Shown here: positions 44,723-54,442 of the stretch, one piece after another | Position numbering within the stretch: position 1 is the first letter of the stretch | Layout: every line of letters begins with the position of its first letter | From: Sulfurovum sp. | GTDB taxonomy: Bacteria > Campylobacterota > Campylobacteria > Campylobacterales > Sulfurovaceae | Assembly: GCA_002733215.1 (NCBI GenBank) | Contig: NVUY01000001.1 | Coordinates: 80,060-144,059 of the forward strand | Reading direction: 5' to 3' | Length of the DNA stretch: 64,000 bases | Made by a program: the position numbers and the translations under genes | The notes under the pieces: generated by a model | The model's database searches: none | Told to the model about the DNA's origin: nothing | What the model saw: only the letters and a program-made list of their open reading frames with translations

Positions 44723-44873
44723 CATTGAAAAATATCCTAAAGTAAAAGGGCTTTGCCCCATGAATTAATTGAAGATATTTTATCCAAAATGTGGTTATTG
44801 GGAGGTAAAGCAGAAAATATAGCGATATAATCATGCCCAAAAGGAACCTGATTGTATCGAATAGGAAAAAAAT

Positions 44874-45335
44874 TTAGAGATAAAAAGTACAGATGTCATC
44901 TATATCATAGTCAAAGCTGCCGTCTCCATACGTTGTGCCTACTCCAAAAGAAGCACATTCATACGCGATGCCCCCTTTTCCATAATCAAGATCGTCAACA
45001 ATGTACACAATATCATCCACATAGGGATCATCGTCATAATTGCCTTCCAGTCCAACAAAATCAAACTCACAATCTTCACCGGGATAAAACGAAAATTCTC
45101 CATTAGGTGCTGTTGCACTCCAGTCAAGCATAGAGTCACAGATATAAGGAACACCTGCATAGGCAAATCCATCCTGATCGATCAGAAAAAGCGTTGTTAA
45201 GCCGTCATTCACAGGAGGAAGAGGCTCCGGATAATAACCATCACCATAATAGTCACCTCCGCCTCCCCCGCCACAACCACTTAATGCCAATACTGCTACA
45301 CCTGCCACCAATATTCCAACTATTTTTTTCTTCAT
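44874..45335 (-). CDS. Glycine- and tyrosine/aspartate-rich lipoprotein
   Basis: 153 aa. Lipobox LSGC is followed by seven Gly and YYGDGYYPEPLPP. The rest is acidic and has several Cys (YICDSM, GEDCEFDF, YECASF, DDICTFYL), so it may be disulfide-braced on the cell surface. There is no basic region. I do not recognise the family. It stands alone between alaS and a toxin-antitoxin pair; no gene lies in 45336-45412. Confidence 0.6.
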   Translation of the reverse strand: MKKKIVGILVAGVAVLALSGCGGGGGGDYYGDGYYPEPLPPVNDGLTTLFLIDQDGFAYAGVPYICDSMLDWSATAPNGEFSFYPGEDCEFDFVGLEGNYDDDPYVDDIVYIVDDLDYGKGGIAYECASFGVGTTYGDGSFDYDIDDICTFYL

Positions 45336-45412
45336 TTTACACCCTTTGTTCTTTTATATTTACCACTTTATTGTAAAATAGTGTGCACTTTGTGATAAAC
45401 ATAACATAAGTC

Positions 45413-45715
45413 CTATATCTTTATCTGTCTAGTAGCTACTTGATGAATGATGGAAGCTAAAAGTGTTTGGTAAGGCAAACCCTTTTCAAGTGCCAACGCC
45501 TTAATACTTGGTATATCACTTTCATAAATTCTTAAATTTAACGACTTCTTTTTAGTCATTTTCTTAATAGTATTGTCTGCTATTTTTTGATAATAACTTT
45601 TTGCCTTTTCGAGTTCATGCTTTGGCATAGGTTCATACTTTCCATTATCTACATCTTTTTCAAGTTCCTCAAAAAGTGCTAACTCTTCTTTTGAATATAA
45701 TGCTGTTTTTTTCAT
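45413..45715 (-). CDS. BrnA/CopG-like antitoxin
   Basis: 100 aa. The N-terminal half is charged (ALFEELEKDVDNGKYEPM). The C-terminal half is a ribbon-helix-helix of the BrnA/CopG type (SLNLRIYESDIPSIKALALEKGLPYQTLLASIIHQV). It follows the BrnT-like gene after 3 bp, the toxin-first order usual for brnTA. It would bind the toxin and repress the operon. Confidence 0.78.
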   Translation of the reverse strand: MKKTALYSKEELALFEELEKDVDNGKYEPMPKHELEKAKSYYQKIADNTIKKMTKKKSLNLRIYESDIPSIKALALEKGLPYQTLLASIIHQVATRQIKI

Positions 45716-45718
45716 AAT

Positions 45719-46021
45719 CTAACCTTTCAAATAATATTTTGTATGTTTTCTGCTTGGGTAAATTGTTTTAAGAAAGATGGTATGATTATCTTCTTCAACA
45801 AAAGGAACAATATACACATAATTATCTACATTTACTACAAAACACAATTTGTCTTTATGTGTGGGGCTTGGACTTGAAATAACATCAAGTAGTTCTTTGC
45901 TACTGATAGCGAACACAATCTTTTCAAATGATATTTTTCTATCACTCTCTTTAAGTAGTGTATTCTTTTCTTCATTCCAATTATAATTTTTATCTTGCAA
46001 GGCAAACCTTTTCAAAAACAT
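45719..46021 (-). CDS. BrnT-like toxin
   Basis: 100 aa with the RelE-like layout of BrnT: YNWNEEKNTLLKESDRKISFEKIV, then KLCFVVNVDNYVYIVPFV and a C-terminal FLKTIYPSRKHTKYYLKG. BrnT proteins are ribonucleases that stop translation. It begins the pair; a TACAAT -10-like box lies about 20 bp upstream near a small TACAATGTA dyad. Assignment rests on family pattern and pairing. Confidence 0.7.
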   Translation of the reverse strand: MFLKRFALQDKNYNWNEEKNTLLKESDRKISFEKIVFAISSKELLDVISSPSPTHKDKLCFVVNVDNYVYIVPFVEEDNHTIFLKTIYPSRKHTKYYLKG

Positions 46022-46100
46022 ACACTTTTTTGTATCTACATTGTAGCCTAATTTTTAAATAATGTAAATGCGCATAGAAGCAGTGGAAACATTTTTATGT

Positions 46101-47114
46101 TTACTTCACTGTATTCTTCAAAAGATTTGCTATTTTTTTGCTTCCCTCTTTCTCTACAATTTCCATAAGACCTTTGCTTTTTGTTTCCATATTTTCATCT
46201 AACATTGCTAAAATTTTGTCTACATCAATGTTACCTTCTCTCATAAGCCATGCCAACTCTTTTTTAACCAAAAACTGTGCATTGTAGTACTGGTGATCAC
46301 TCGCTGCGTAAGGGTAAGGGATGTAAAGTGTGGGGCAGGCAGTGGCAGAGAGTTCCCATAATGTTGAAGCACCTGCACGTGCTATGGCAAAGTCTGCTTC
46401 ATTCATGTAGTCTGCTAATTTTGTGGTAAAGCCAAATACTTCTGCTTCTATGCCTAAGTCATCATAGGCTTTTTTCACTTCATCTATATTTTTCTGCCCT
46501 GCCTGATGGATGATCCTGATCCCTCTTTCTTTTAATTCCGGAGCGATTTCCAAGGCTAAAGCATTGATAGCCTTTGCGCCTTGGGAGCCACCAAGAAAGA
46601 TGATCGTTTTGACACGGTCACGCACACGGGCGTTATCAAAAAATATCTGTTTAATGGGATATGCTTTGATGGGACTCTCTTCCATATAGGAAGAGATAAA
46701 TTGTGCAGCATAAGGTTTAAGCAGTTTATTGAGTGAACCCAGCGCTGCATTTTGTTCATGTATCACCAAGGGAATACCTGAAAGCTTCGCAGCTATAGCA
46801 GCCGGTGCTGCAGAGAAACCTCCCACAGAAAAAACGACACTTGCCTTATGTTCTTTTAAAATTTTACGTACTTCAAATGCAGAAGTAACTATTTTAAAAA
46901 GGGATTTGAATTTCCCGGCCAACCCTTGATTGACGACACCTCTTGTTTCTAAAAAATAGGTTTTTGAAAAATCACTGTCCCCCTCAAACCACTGCTTGTC
47001 CTGTCCTTTGGTTGAACCTACATAAATGAGTTCTTCTTCTTTTAAATGTTCTTTCACTGCTTTGATAATAGCAAGATGCCCACCCGTACCACCACCTGTC
47101 ATGATTATACTCAT
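46101..47114 (-). CDS. murG: Lipid II synthase MurG
   Basis: 337 aa. MurG adds GlcNAc to lipid I on the inner face of the membrane. GT-B motifs: IIMTGGGTGGHLAIIKAV at the N-terminus, IFLGGSQGAKAINAL, and the donor-site AIARAGASTLWELSATACPTLYIPYPYAASDHQYYNA. It follows ftsW after 42 bp, so both act in the same lipid II pathway. Confidence 0.96.
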   Translation of the reverse strand: MSIIMTGGGTGGHLAIIKAVKEHLKEEELIYVGSTKGQDKQWFEGDSDFSKTYFLETRGVVNQGLAGKFKSLFKIVTSAFEVRKILKEHKASVVFSVGGFSAAPAAIAAKLSGIPLVIHEQNAALGSLNKLLKPYAAQFISSYMEESPIKAYPIKQIFFDNARVRDRVKTIIFLGGSQGAKAINALALEIAPELKERGIRIIHQAGQKNIDEVKKAYDDLGIEAEVFGFTTKLADYMNEADFAIARAGASTLWELSATACPTLYIPYPYAASDHQYYNAQFLVKKELAWLMREGNIDVDKILAMLDENMETKSKGLMEIVEKEGSKKIANLLKNTVK

Positions 47115-47139
47115 GTTGTTTCCCTTATTTGAATTTGCT

Positions 47140-47160
47140 GCGATGGAAATCGCCCCCTAC
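47140..47160. repeat. GTAGG half-element at the ftsW stop
   Basis: GCGAT-GGAA-ATCGC followed by CCCCTAC. The terminal CTA on the plus strand is the TAG stop of ftsW. The 12-mer ATCGCCCCCTAC recurs at about 4020-4031. Confidence 0.5.
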
Positions 47161-48341
47161 AGTATGTTTCCATGCATATCTCTGGGTACTTTCTTTGAGA
47201 CCATCAGTACCATTCCTATGGCAATACATGATGCCAGGATGTGTGAGCCTCCGTAACTTAAAAATGGTACGGCTATCCCCTTGATCGGCGTAATCCCGGA
47301 GATACCGTAAGAGTTCAGTATGAATGCAAATGCGATAAGCAGTCCGACTCCTATGGAAAAAAGGTAATACATCGGATTTTTGACTTTAGAGGCGATCTTA
47401 AAGATCCGGAACAGTATAAAAAGCATGATAATTGTCACCAAAAAAAGACCAAAAAATCCTAACTCTTCCGTAATACCAGCCAAAATAAAATCTGTATGCA
47501 CTTCAGACAAATAGCCTAATTTAAACTGACCGTTTCCCAAACCCTGCCCCCAAAAACCGCCATTATGAATGGCATTCAATGAGTTTGAGATCTGCCAGGG
47601 TTCTTTCACCGCCAGTACACGCAGGTTTTCTGATGCGAAGTCAAACGGTAAAAGAGCAAGTATGTCATTTTGTACCGTACCCCACCAGCTTTTGATCCTT
47701 ACCATACGGTGCGGGGCTACAAAAATAAGTGTCAATATGGCCATAAATGCACCGGACAGAAGCATAAAGAAAAATTTCATGGAAGAGCCGATGAACAAAA
47801 ACAGCACCATCAGCGTGGCACCTAAAACCACGACCTGGCCAAGATCTTTTTGGAACACAGCAATAATAATCACTGCCAGGAGAAAAAGTATCAGATAAGG
47901 GGAAAATGCCCGGATCTCTTCGAGGAAACCCATTTTTTGTATATCCTTGAATTTACGTGCAAAACTCCAAGCCAGAAAAAAGACAAATCCTACTTTAAAA
48001 AACTCAACAGGGGCTATGGACATAGAACCAACACGGATCCATCTTTTTGCTCCACCCACTGCATTTACAAGAGAAGAAGGCAAGAACTGCATCACGATCA
48101 TCAGGAGGAAAAATAGAATAAAAAGTGTCAACCCTACTCGGGAAAACCACTTGTCAGGATCCATTTTACTCAATATGATCATAGCCAAAAAACCTATAAA
48201 AACAGCCCCTGTCTGCCTGATGAAAAAATGAAGATCCGAATAGTTAAAATGTGAGACTGCATAAACAGAAAGAGAATAATCCATCACCAACGACAGTGTA
48301 AGAAGTGCCATCACTGCTGCTAAAAGTGGTTTATCGATCAT
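47157..48341 (-). CDS. ftsW: Septal peptidoglycan polymerase FtsW
   Basis: 394 aa with about ten membrane helices, FtsW/RodA/SpoVE family. Typical motifs: GGAKRWIRVGSMSIAPVEFFKVGFVFFLAWSF, NGGFWGQGLGNGQFKLGYL, HTDFILAGITEELGFFGLF and GIAVPFLSYGGSHILAS. It polymerises glycan strands at the septum with an FtsI-type transpeptidase, which is encoded divergently at 48441. Its stop codon lies in a GTAGGGGG half-element. Confidence 0.94.
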   Translation of the reverse strand: MIDKPLLAAVMALLTLSLVMDYSLSVYAVSHFNYSDLHFFIRQTGAVFIGFLAMIILSKMDPDKWFSRVGLTLFILFFLLMIVMQFLPSSLVNAVGGAKRWIRVGSMSIAPVEFFKVGFVFFLAWSFARKFKDIQKMGFLEEIRAFSPYLILFLLAVIIIAVFQKDLGQVVVLGATLMVLFLFIGSSMKFFFMLLSGAFMAILTLIFVAPHRMVRIKSWWGTVQNDILALLPFDFASENLRVLAVKEPWQISNSLNAIHNGGFWGQGLGNGQFKLGYLSEVHTDFILAGITEELGFFGLFLVTIIMLFILFRIFKIASKVKNPMYYLFSIGVGLLIAFAFILNSYGISGITPIKGIAVPFLSYGGSHILASCIAIGMVLMVSKKVPRDMHGNIL

Positions 48342-48440
48342 CGCTAATTCTCTTTTATTGAAGTATAGTCCATATTCATTAGTATTTTATCAGATTTAAT
48401 AGATATCTTTGATAAAATTCTATAGTTGAATGAGGGATAT

Positions 48441-50492
48441 ATGGATAAAAAACAAAAAAACGGAGCAATACACCAAAGAAAATACAAGATCACAGGTCTG
48501 TTTTTTATCTTAACCATTGCCATACTGATATTTTTATTTTCTGTTTTAAAAACCATCTCTTCAGAAAGGGATATGCCAAGTCACAACTCCATCATACATG
48601 ACAGGTCTTTTCGCGGGAGCATTATTTCCGCAGATAACTACACCCTCAGTTCTTCCGAGAAAACCTATGTGGCATCTATTCGCGGGGCGAGTATCGTTCC
48701 GGAGAAAAAAGAAGTTTTCATTAAACTCTTCAGTATCTACAGCGGTATTCCTACAGCAGAAGTTCGCAAAGCGTTTAAAAACCGTAAAGGAAAAGAGATT
48801 CAGGGATATATCGCCCTCTCCCGCACTATAAATTCAAGACATGCAATGCAGTTGAAATCCCTGGCATATAAACTCAGGAAACTGGATGTATTCCAGTCCA
48901 TTAAACTAAAGTCCGGTGTAGAAGTTCTCTATGGACTCGATATTATTGAAAACGGAGAGAGTCGAAGGTTTCCTTTAAAAGATGTTTTAAGTCCGGTACT
49001 TGGCTATGTTGGTAAAAAAATGGAAGAGGGATATAGAAGACCGGCAGGTAAAAAAGGTCTTGAGCGAAACTATGAAAAATACATCACTTCCAAAAAAGAC
49101 GGCTACTTCAAGGGGAAAAGAGATGTAAATTCCAGAGTGATACACGATAAGAACAGTATTAAAATGCTGCGAGTTGACGGACTTGACCTTCATTTGAATA
49201 TCCCTCTTGCACTGCAAAGAAGGGTTGAGATGATGCTCGACTCCATGAAAACGAAACTTGATGCCGATGAGATCATTGTAGGTGTCATGGAAAGCAATAC
49301 AGGAAAAGTACTCTCTCTTGCAAGCTCTGAACGTTATGATCCTTCACATATCACCCAAAAAGATATCGCTGCACTTAATCCGAAATTTTCAGAATACCCC
49401 TATGAATCAGGTTCAGTAATGAAACCACTCTCCATCTCTATTGCTTTGGAACATGGTCTGGTCACCCCGGATAAATGGTTCAATACCTTTAACGGCAGAC
49501 TTCAGATCGGCAAACGGCACTGGATCTCCGATGATGATAAGTTTGATGCGCTGACGGTGACAGATATCATTGTACACTCTTCCAACGTCGGGACTTCGCA
49601 GATCGCATGGAGATTGAGCGGTCAGGAGTTTAGAGAAGGCTTGCTTAAATTCGGTGTTGCAAAACCTTCAGGACTGGACCTTTCCCGTGATCTTCCCGGA
49701 CAACTCAAAAAAGTGCGAAAACTTGACCATAAACTGCATAAAGCAAGTACTTCATACGGTTACGGTATGTTGATCACCTTTGCCCAACTCTTTAAAGCCT
49801 ACTCTGCCTTTAACAATGACGGTCTTGCCATGAGCCCCAGACTGGTAAATTACCTCGAAGATGCTCAAGGGAGGCACTATAAGCTTGAGCCCAAAGTACC
49901 TGATATTCAAGCTATAAGTAAAAAAACTGCAAATCAGATGCATGACATTCTTCTAGAAGTGGTCAAACGGGGAACAGGAGTAGCAGCACAATACCCTGGT
50001 CTGGAGATAGGCGGAAAAACAGGAACAGCACACATTGCAAAAAATGGACGTTACGTTCGCGAATATCATAGTAGCTTTTACGGCTTTGCAAACGACAAAT
50101 TCGGACATAAATATACCATTGGTGTCCTGGTGATACGTGCAAAGAAAAGATACAAATACTTTGCATCCCAATCCGCCGTACCGACATTTAAAAATATCGT
50201 AAAGATCCTGGTAGAACAGGAAAAACTCATACCTGACCCTGAAGTCATCAAAAAGATGGAAGAGGATGATATGTACAAGTTAGAAGAAGTGCTTCAAAAG
50301 ACGACACAACCTTCTGTCAAAATACCAAAGATCAAAAAGAAAAAAGAACTTGTAAAAAAGAAAACGAAGAAAAAAGTCAAAAAGGTCAAAAAACCTCAGA
50401 TCAAGAAAGTATTGAAAGAACCTTCCTTGCCTACCACTCAACCTGCTCCCGAGCAGATACAGAAGTTTGAGAACATAGAAGATCTGTTTTAA
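48441..50492 (+). CDS. Class B penicillin-binding protein, FtsI type, with lysine-rich tail
   Basis: 683 aa from ATG 48441 (GAGGGAT upstream). A short cytoplasmic basic N-terminus, one membrane helix and a dimerisation domain precede the transpeptidase with SVMK (Ser325), SSN (380-382) and KTGTA (Lys526). It crosslinks murein, probably at the septum, as it is divergent from ftsW. The last 60 residues carry a lysine-rich stretch (KIPKIKKKKELVKKKTKKK, then VKKVKK) before TTQPAPEQIQKFENIEDLF. This basic tail would lie in the periplasm and is unusual. Confidence 0.88.
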   Translation: MDKKQKNGAIHQRKYKITGLFFILTIAILIFLFSVLKTISSERDMPSHNSIIHDRSFRGSIISADNYTLSSSEKTYVASIRGASIVPEKKEVFIKLFSIYSGIPTAEVRKAFKNRKGKEIQGYIALSRTINSRHAMQLKSLAYKLRKLDVFQSIKLKSGVEVLYGLDIIENGESRRFPLKDVLSPVLGYVGKKMEEGYRRPAGKKGLERNYEKYITSKKDGYFKGKRDVNSRVIHDKNSIKMLRVDGLDLHLNIPLALQRRVEMMLDSMKTKLDADEIIVGVMESNTGKVLSLASSERYDPSHITQKDIAALNPKFSEYPYESGSVMKPLSISIALEHGLVTPDKWFNTFNGRLQIGKRHWISDDDKFDALTVTDIIVHSSNVGTSQIAWRLSGQEFREGLLKFGVAKPSGLDLSRDLPGQLKKVRKLDHKLHKASTSYGYGMLITFAQLFKAYSAFNNDGLAMSPRLVNYLEDAQGRHYKLEPKVPDIQAISKKTANQMHDILLEVVKRGTGVAAQYPGLEIGGKTGTAHIAKNGRYVREYHSSFYGFANDKFGHKYTIGVLVIRAKKRYKYFASQSAVPTFKNIVKILVEQEKLIPDPEVIKKMEEDDMYKLEEVLQKTTQPSVKIPKIKKKKELVKKKTKKKVKKVKKPQIKKVLKEPSLPTTQPAPEQIQKFENIEDLF

Positions 50493-50519
50493 CCCAAACC
50501 AAGCAATGAGATTAGGGGT

Positions 50520-51344
50520 TTAGATCCAGAGGTTGTCTATCAGTCTTGGCTTTCCTACCCAGGCAGCGACCAAAATGATCGTATTGCCGATCTCCACTCT
50601 CTCAAGTGCATTGAATTCTCTGTCAACTATGGCTACGTATTCTACTTCATCCGTTTCTTCCAGTACTCTCAGCATTTCTTTTCTGATCACCTCGACATTT
50701 TCTTCACCTGCCATAACAAGTTTGGTCGCTCTTTTGAGTGAACGTGCCAGAGAGAGTGCTCTTTGTTTTTCTTCCCCCTGTAAATAGACATTACGGGAAC
50801 TCAATGCAAGCCCATTTTCATCCCGAATGATATCACAGGGAATGATCTGCACATCCATAAAATAATTTTTGACCATCTGAGAGATCAATACCAGCTGCTG
50901 TGCATCTTTTTTACCAAAATAAGCCCTGTTTGCGGAGGAGAGATTCAGGAGTTTCATCACAACCTGCAACATGCCGTCAAAGTGACCGGGACGTTTCTCT
51001 CCTTCAAGTACATAAGCACGAAGTGCAGGTGCACCGATGCAAAGTTCATCTTTTTCATACATTGTCTCAACAGCGGGCATAAATAAAATATCTACTCCCG
51101 CAAGCTTACAGATCTTTATATCTGCTGCCTCTTTACGAGGGTAGGCATTGAGGTCTTCACCTTCCAGGAACTGTGTCGGATTGACAAAAATAGAAACGAT
51201 CAAATGATCATTCTCTTTTCTGGCCTGTTGAATAAGTGAGAGATGCCCCTGGTGTAAAGCACCCATGGTCGGTACAAAACCAATAGTGCCTCTTAATGTT
51301 TTTTTTGCTTCTTGCAGCGCTTCAATATTTCCGGTAATGATCAT
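50520..51344 (-). CDS. panC: Pantothenate synthetase
   Basis: 274 aa. PanC joins pantoate and beta-alanine with ATP for coenzyme A synthesis. Signature motifs: [54 protein letters not shown] and [15 protein letters not shown]. Length is normal. It is divergent from prfB, with a 10-bp dyad between. Confidence 0.96.
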   Translation of the reverse strand: MIITGNIEALQEAKKTLRGTIGFVPTMGALHQGHLSLIQQARKENDHLIVSIFVNPTQFLEGEDLNAYPRKEAADIKICKLAGVDILFMPAVETMYEKDELCIGAPALRAYVLEGEKRPGHFDGMLQVVMKLLNLSSANRAYFGKKDAQQLVLISQMVKNYFMDVQIIPCDIIRDENGLALSSRNVYLQGEEKQRALSLARSLKRATKLVMAGEENVEVIRKEMLRVLEETDEVEYVAIVDREFNALERVEIGNTIILVAAWVGKPRLIDNLWI

Positions 51345-51356
51345 CGCTAACCCTCT

Positions 51357-51390
51357 ATTTTGCTATATTTTGGTAAAATCATAGCAAAAT
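51357..51390. promoter_or_regulatory. Dyad in the panC-prfB divergent promoter
   Basis: ATTTTGCTAT (51357-51366) and ATAGCAAAAT (51381-51390) form a perfect 10-bp dyad. A TAAAAT -10 for prfB lies in its spacer. It could be an operator, or simply mirrored promoter elements for the two genes. Confidence 0.45.
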
Positions 51391-51412
51391 AATTAGAAAA
51401 AGGCACTTTTGT

Positions 51413-52507
51413 ATGGACGGTTATGAATACGGTGAACTTTTAAAAGACCTCTCCCAAAAAATGGAAAATATATCTGGTATTGTAAAACCGGAAAGTTTAG
51501 ACAAAAGACTGGAAGAAATTGAAAAGATGCAAGAAGATCAGGATTTCTGGATAGATTCTGACAATGCAGGGAAGATCTCTCAGGAGAAAACCAAAACAGA
51601 ACGTATCTTGGAGAAATACAACCTTGCCAATGATGCCGTGCATGATGCATTGGAGTATTTTGAAATGGCTAAGTCTGAAAAAGATGAAGAGACCCTTGAA
51701 ATGCTTTACGAAGATGCTGATTCTCTTCAGGAAAACACGAATGCACTTGAAGTACAGATGATGCTCTCCGGTGAACATGACGGAAACAATGCCATTGTCT
51801 CCATTCACCCCGGTGCAGGTGGTACGGAGTCACAGGACTGGGCATCTATGTTGTACCGTATGTACTTGCGCTGGGCAGAGCGTCATGACTTTAAAGTGGA
51901 AGTACTGGATTATCAGCCTGCGGAAGAAGCAGGCATAAAAGATGTCTCTTTTATGATCAAAGGCGAAAATGCCTATGGTTATCTCAAAGTAGAGAACGGA
52001 ATACATCGACTTGTACGTATTTCTCCTTTTGATTCCAATGCCAAACGTCATACCTCATTTTCATCCGTCATGGTCTCACCCGAGATAGATGATGACATCG
52101 ATATCGTGATCGAAGACAAAGATATACGTGTTGACACTTACCGTGCCTCAGGTGCCGGTGGACAGCATGTCAATAAAACGGAATCTGCCATCCGTCTGAC
52201 ACACATAGAAACCAATATCATCGTACAGTGTCAAAATGACCGTTCACAACATAAAAACAAGGCTGCTGCCATGAAGATGTTAAAGTCCCGTCTTTATGAG
52301 TATGAAATGGCAAAAAAGCAGGCTGCGCTGGATGGTGTAGAGAAATCAGAAATAGGCTGGGGGCACCAGATACGCTCTTACGTGATGCAGCCCTACCAAC
52401 AGGTCAAAGACACACGCTCTAACATTCCATATACCAATGTAGATGCCATACTTGATGGTGACATAGATAAAATGTTAGAGGGTGTGTTGATCGCACAGGC
52501 AAAATAG
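51413..52507 (+). CDS. prfB: Peptide chain release factor 2
   Basis: 364 aa. RF2 reads UGA and UAA. The codon-recognition motif SPF ([16 protein letters not shown]) and the catalytic GGQ ([17 protein letters not shown]) are both present. The coding sequence is a single frame from ATG 51413; the in-frame UGA and +1 shift used by many bacteria are absent. The stop falls 2 bp before a palindromic repeat. Confidence 0.95.
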   Translation: MDGYEYGELLKDLSQKMENISGIVKPESLDKRLEEIEKMQEDQDFWIDSDNAGKISQEKTKTERILEKYNLANDAVHDALEYFEMAKSEKDEETLEMLYEDADSLQENTNALEVQMMLSGEHDGNNAIVSIHPGAGGTESQDWASMLYRMYLRWAERHDFKVEVLDYQPAEEAGIKDVSFMIKGENAYGYLKVENGIHRLVRISPFDSNAKRHTSFSSVMVSPEIDDDIDIVIEDKDIRVDTYRASGAGGQHVNKTESAIRLTHIETNIIVQCQNDRSQHKNKAAAMKMLKSRLYEYEMAKKQAALDGVEKSEIGWGHQIRSYVMQPYQQVKDTRSNIPYTNVDAILDGDIDKMLEGVLIAQAK

Positions 52508-52508
52508 T

Positions 52509-52565
52509 CGTAGGGTCGGTTTACCGACCACCCAAAAACACGTTGGTCGGTAAATCGACCCTACG
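52509..52565. repeat. GTAGG palindromic repeat, double copy overlapping lolD
   Basis: Left arm 52509-52530 (CGTAGGGTCGGTTTACC and onward) and right arm 52544-52565 match as inverted copies at 21 of 22 positions. Each arm itself contains GGTCGGT/ACCGACC. The element lies between convergent prfB and lolD-like, and the lolD-like 3' end (52521 onward) is inside it. Confidence 0.75.
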
Positions 52566-53201
52566 CAACACTTGATCTTCCAGTTTATAGACAGAGTCAC
52601 ACATGGCAGCCATACCCTCATCATGGGTCACCAGCAGTAGTGCAGAATCAGTCTCTTTTACATAATCCAAGAGTACGTTCATTACAAGTTCTGCCGTCTC
52701 TTTGTCAAGGTTCCCTGTTGGCTCATCCGCAAAGATGATACGAGGTTTTTTACTCAGTACCCTTGCGATGGAGACACGCTGCTGCTGTCCTCCTGAGAGT
52801 TCACCTATCTTTTGCGCCATCAGTTCTTTGATCTCCAGTTTTTCGAGTATGGCATCATCTATTTTTTCTGCACTGAGCATGCTAGCCACTTCAATGTTCT
52901 CCAGGGCACTCATGCCTTTAAACAAATAATGAAACTGAAAAATGATACCTATGTCATAACGGCGTAAAGCTTCTATACTATGCTCATCAAGCGTATAGAG
53001 ATCATGTTCCAAAAGGGTAACAGTACCTTGGTCAGGTTGTATGAACGTTGAAAATATATGTAAAAGGGTAGACTTACCACAGCCGCTGCGCCCTACAATA
53101 GCCGCAGAACTTGAAGGGAGTAATGACAGATCTACATCTGAGAAAAGAAGTGTATCAAAGCTATGAGAAATACCTGTAGCTTCCAAAAGAGGTTCTGACA
53201 T
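52521..53201 (-). CDS. ABC transporter ATPase, LolD-like
   Basis: 226 aa. Walker [15 protein letters not shown], signature [15 protein letters not shown] and Walker [14 protein letters not shown] are intact. The pattern with [15 protein letters not shown] and the small size fit LolD/MacB-type ATPases, which extract lipoproteins for outer-membrane delivery with LolC/E partners; none are in the window. The last residues ([14 protein letters not shown]) are encoded by a palindromic repeat, so the natural C-terminus has been replaced or extended. Confidence 0.85.
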   Translation of the reverse strand: MSEPLLEATGISHSFDTLLFSDVDLSLLPSSSAAIVGRSGCGKSTLLHIFSTFIQPDQGTVTLLEHDLYTLDEHSIEALRRYDIGIIFQFHYLFKGMSALENIEVASMLSAEKIDDAILEKLEIKELMAQKIGELSGGQQQRVSIARVLSKKPRIIFADEPTGNLDKETAELVMNVLLDYVKETDSALLLVTHDEGMAAMCDSVYKLEDQVLRRVDLPTNVFLGGR

Positions 53202-53330
53202 TAAATAATACCTTTAAAATATTTTGCATATTCTAACATAAAAAAGTAAGGGAAGCTCTAATTTATTGCGAAGAGTTTTATCCTTTAGCTCATAAAATCT
53301 GAAATTTAGGAGAGAGGGGTTAAAGAGTGT

Positions 53331-53357
53331 GATACTTAGGGGCAAGCCCTAAATATC
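53331..53357 (-). terminator. Hairpin after tsf
   Basis: TTAGGG-GCAAG-CCCTAA with partly matching GATA/TATC flanks, 19 bp beyond the tsf stop. Probable end of the rpsB-tsf transcript; no T-run is visible. Confidence 0.5.
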
Positions 53358-53375
53358 ATAATGAAGGGAATAAAC

Positions 53376-54440
53376 TTATTTTCCCATTTGTGCAGCAACT
53401 TCAGCAGCAAAGTCTTCTTCTGCTACTTCGATGCCTTCACCTACTTCAAGTCTTGTGAAGCTGGTGATCTCTGCTGTACCGCCAGCAGCTTTTGCTTTAT
53501 CTGTAATGTATTCAGCAACTGTTTTGCTGTCGTCCATTACAAATTTTTGATCAAGAAGACACTGCTCTTGATCCAATGTTGTATTGTCTGAGATAAATCT
53601 TGCGATCTTACCCGGAAGTATTCTGTCCCAGATCTTTTCAGGTTTACCTTCAGCTTTAAGCTCTTCTTTGAGTGCTGCTTCCGCCTTTGCCATCACTTCT
53701 TCTGTCAGTTGAGCCATAGAAATGTACTGAGGTACGTTTTTAAGTGTTTTACCTAAACGTGAAAGCTCTTCATTCTCTTTTTCAATAGCAACGATCCTGC
53801 CTTTAGTCTCTTCTGCTACATAGCTTGCATCAAAGTCTTTAAAAGAAAGTGTTGTTGGACTCATAGCTGCTGCATGCATCGCAACATCTTTCAGTGCTGA
53901 AGTCATGGCTTCAGCAGTTGCAGCTGAGTCACATTTAGCTTCGATGATCACAGCATTTTGACCGTTAGAGTGAAGATAACCGTTTACCGCTGTATTCTCA
54001 TCACCAGAGATAAGTGCAGCTCTTCTTACAACAAGTTTTTCACCGATCGTTGCAACTTGCTGAGAAAGATATTCAGCAAAAGGCTCACCATTGATCGTTG
54101 AAGCGTTAATAGCTTCAGCATCAGCAATGTTATTATCAAATGTATGATTTACCACATCTGACATGACTGCCAAAAATTTATCATTTTGTGCAACAAAGTC
54201 AGTTTGCGAGTTAACCTCAACGATCACTGCTTTTAAGCCCTCAACTTTAATACCAATAGCACCTTCAGCAGCTACTTTTCCTGCTTTTCTGGCAGCAGCT
54301 CCCATACCTTGGTCACGTAACCATGCAACTGCACCGTCCATGTCTCCATCAGCAGCAGTAAGTGCTTTCTTACAGTCCATCATTCCTGCCTCAGTCATCT
54401 CTCTGAGTTTTTTGATGTCTTTAGGTCCAAAGTTTGCCAT
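53376..54440 (-). CDS. tsf: Elongation factor Ts
   Basis: 354 aa. EF-Ts exchanges nucleotide on EF-Tu. The N-terminal UBA-like domain (IKKLREMTEAGMMDCKKAL) and the TDFVAQNDKF loop that contacts EF-Tu are present, followed by a long dimerisation region (AALKEELKAEGKPEKIWDRI). It follows rpsB after 2 bp, the standard order. Confidence 0.96.
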   Translation of the reverse strand: MANFGPKDIKKLREMTEAGMMDCKKALTAADGDMDGAVAWLRDQGMGAAARKAGKVAAEGAIGIKVEGLKAVIVEVNSQTDFVAQNDKFLAVMSDVVNHTFDNNIADAEAINASTINGEPFAEYLSQQVATIGEKLVVRRAALISGDENTAVNGYLHSNGQNAVIIEAKCDSAATAEAMTSALKDVAMHAAAMSPTTLSFKDFDASYVAEETKGRIVAIEKENEELSRLGKTLKNVPQYISMAQLTEEVMAKAEAALKEELKAEGKPEKIWDRILPGKIARFISDNTTLDQEQCLLDQKFVMDDSKTVAEYITDKAKAAGGTAEITSFTRLEVGEGIEVAEEDFAAEVAAQMGK

Positions 54441-54442
54441 GC

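Noticed and set aside
51413-51500. Programmed frameshift in prfB
   Set aside because: The gene is a single intact frame from its start; no internal UGA was found near the beginning.
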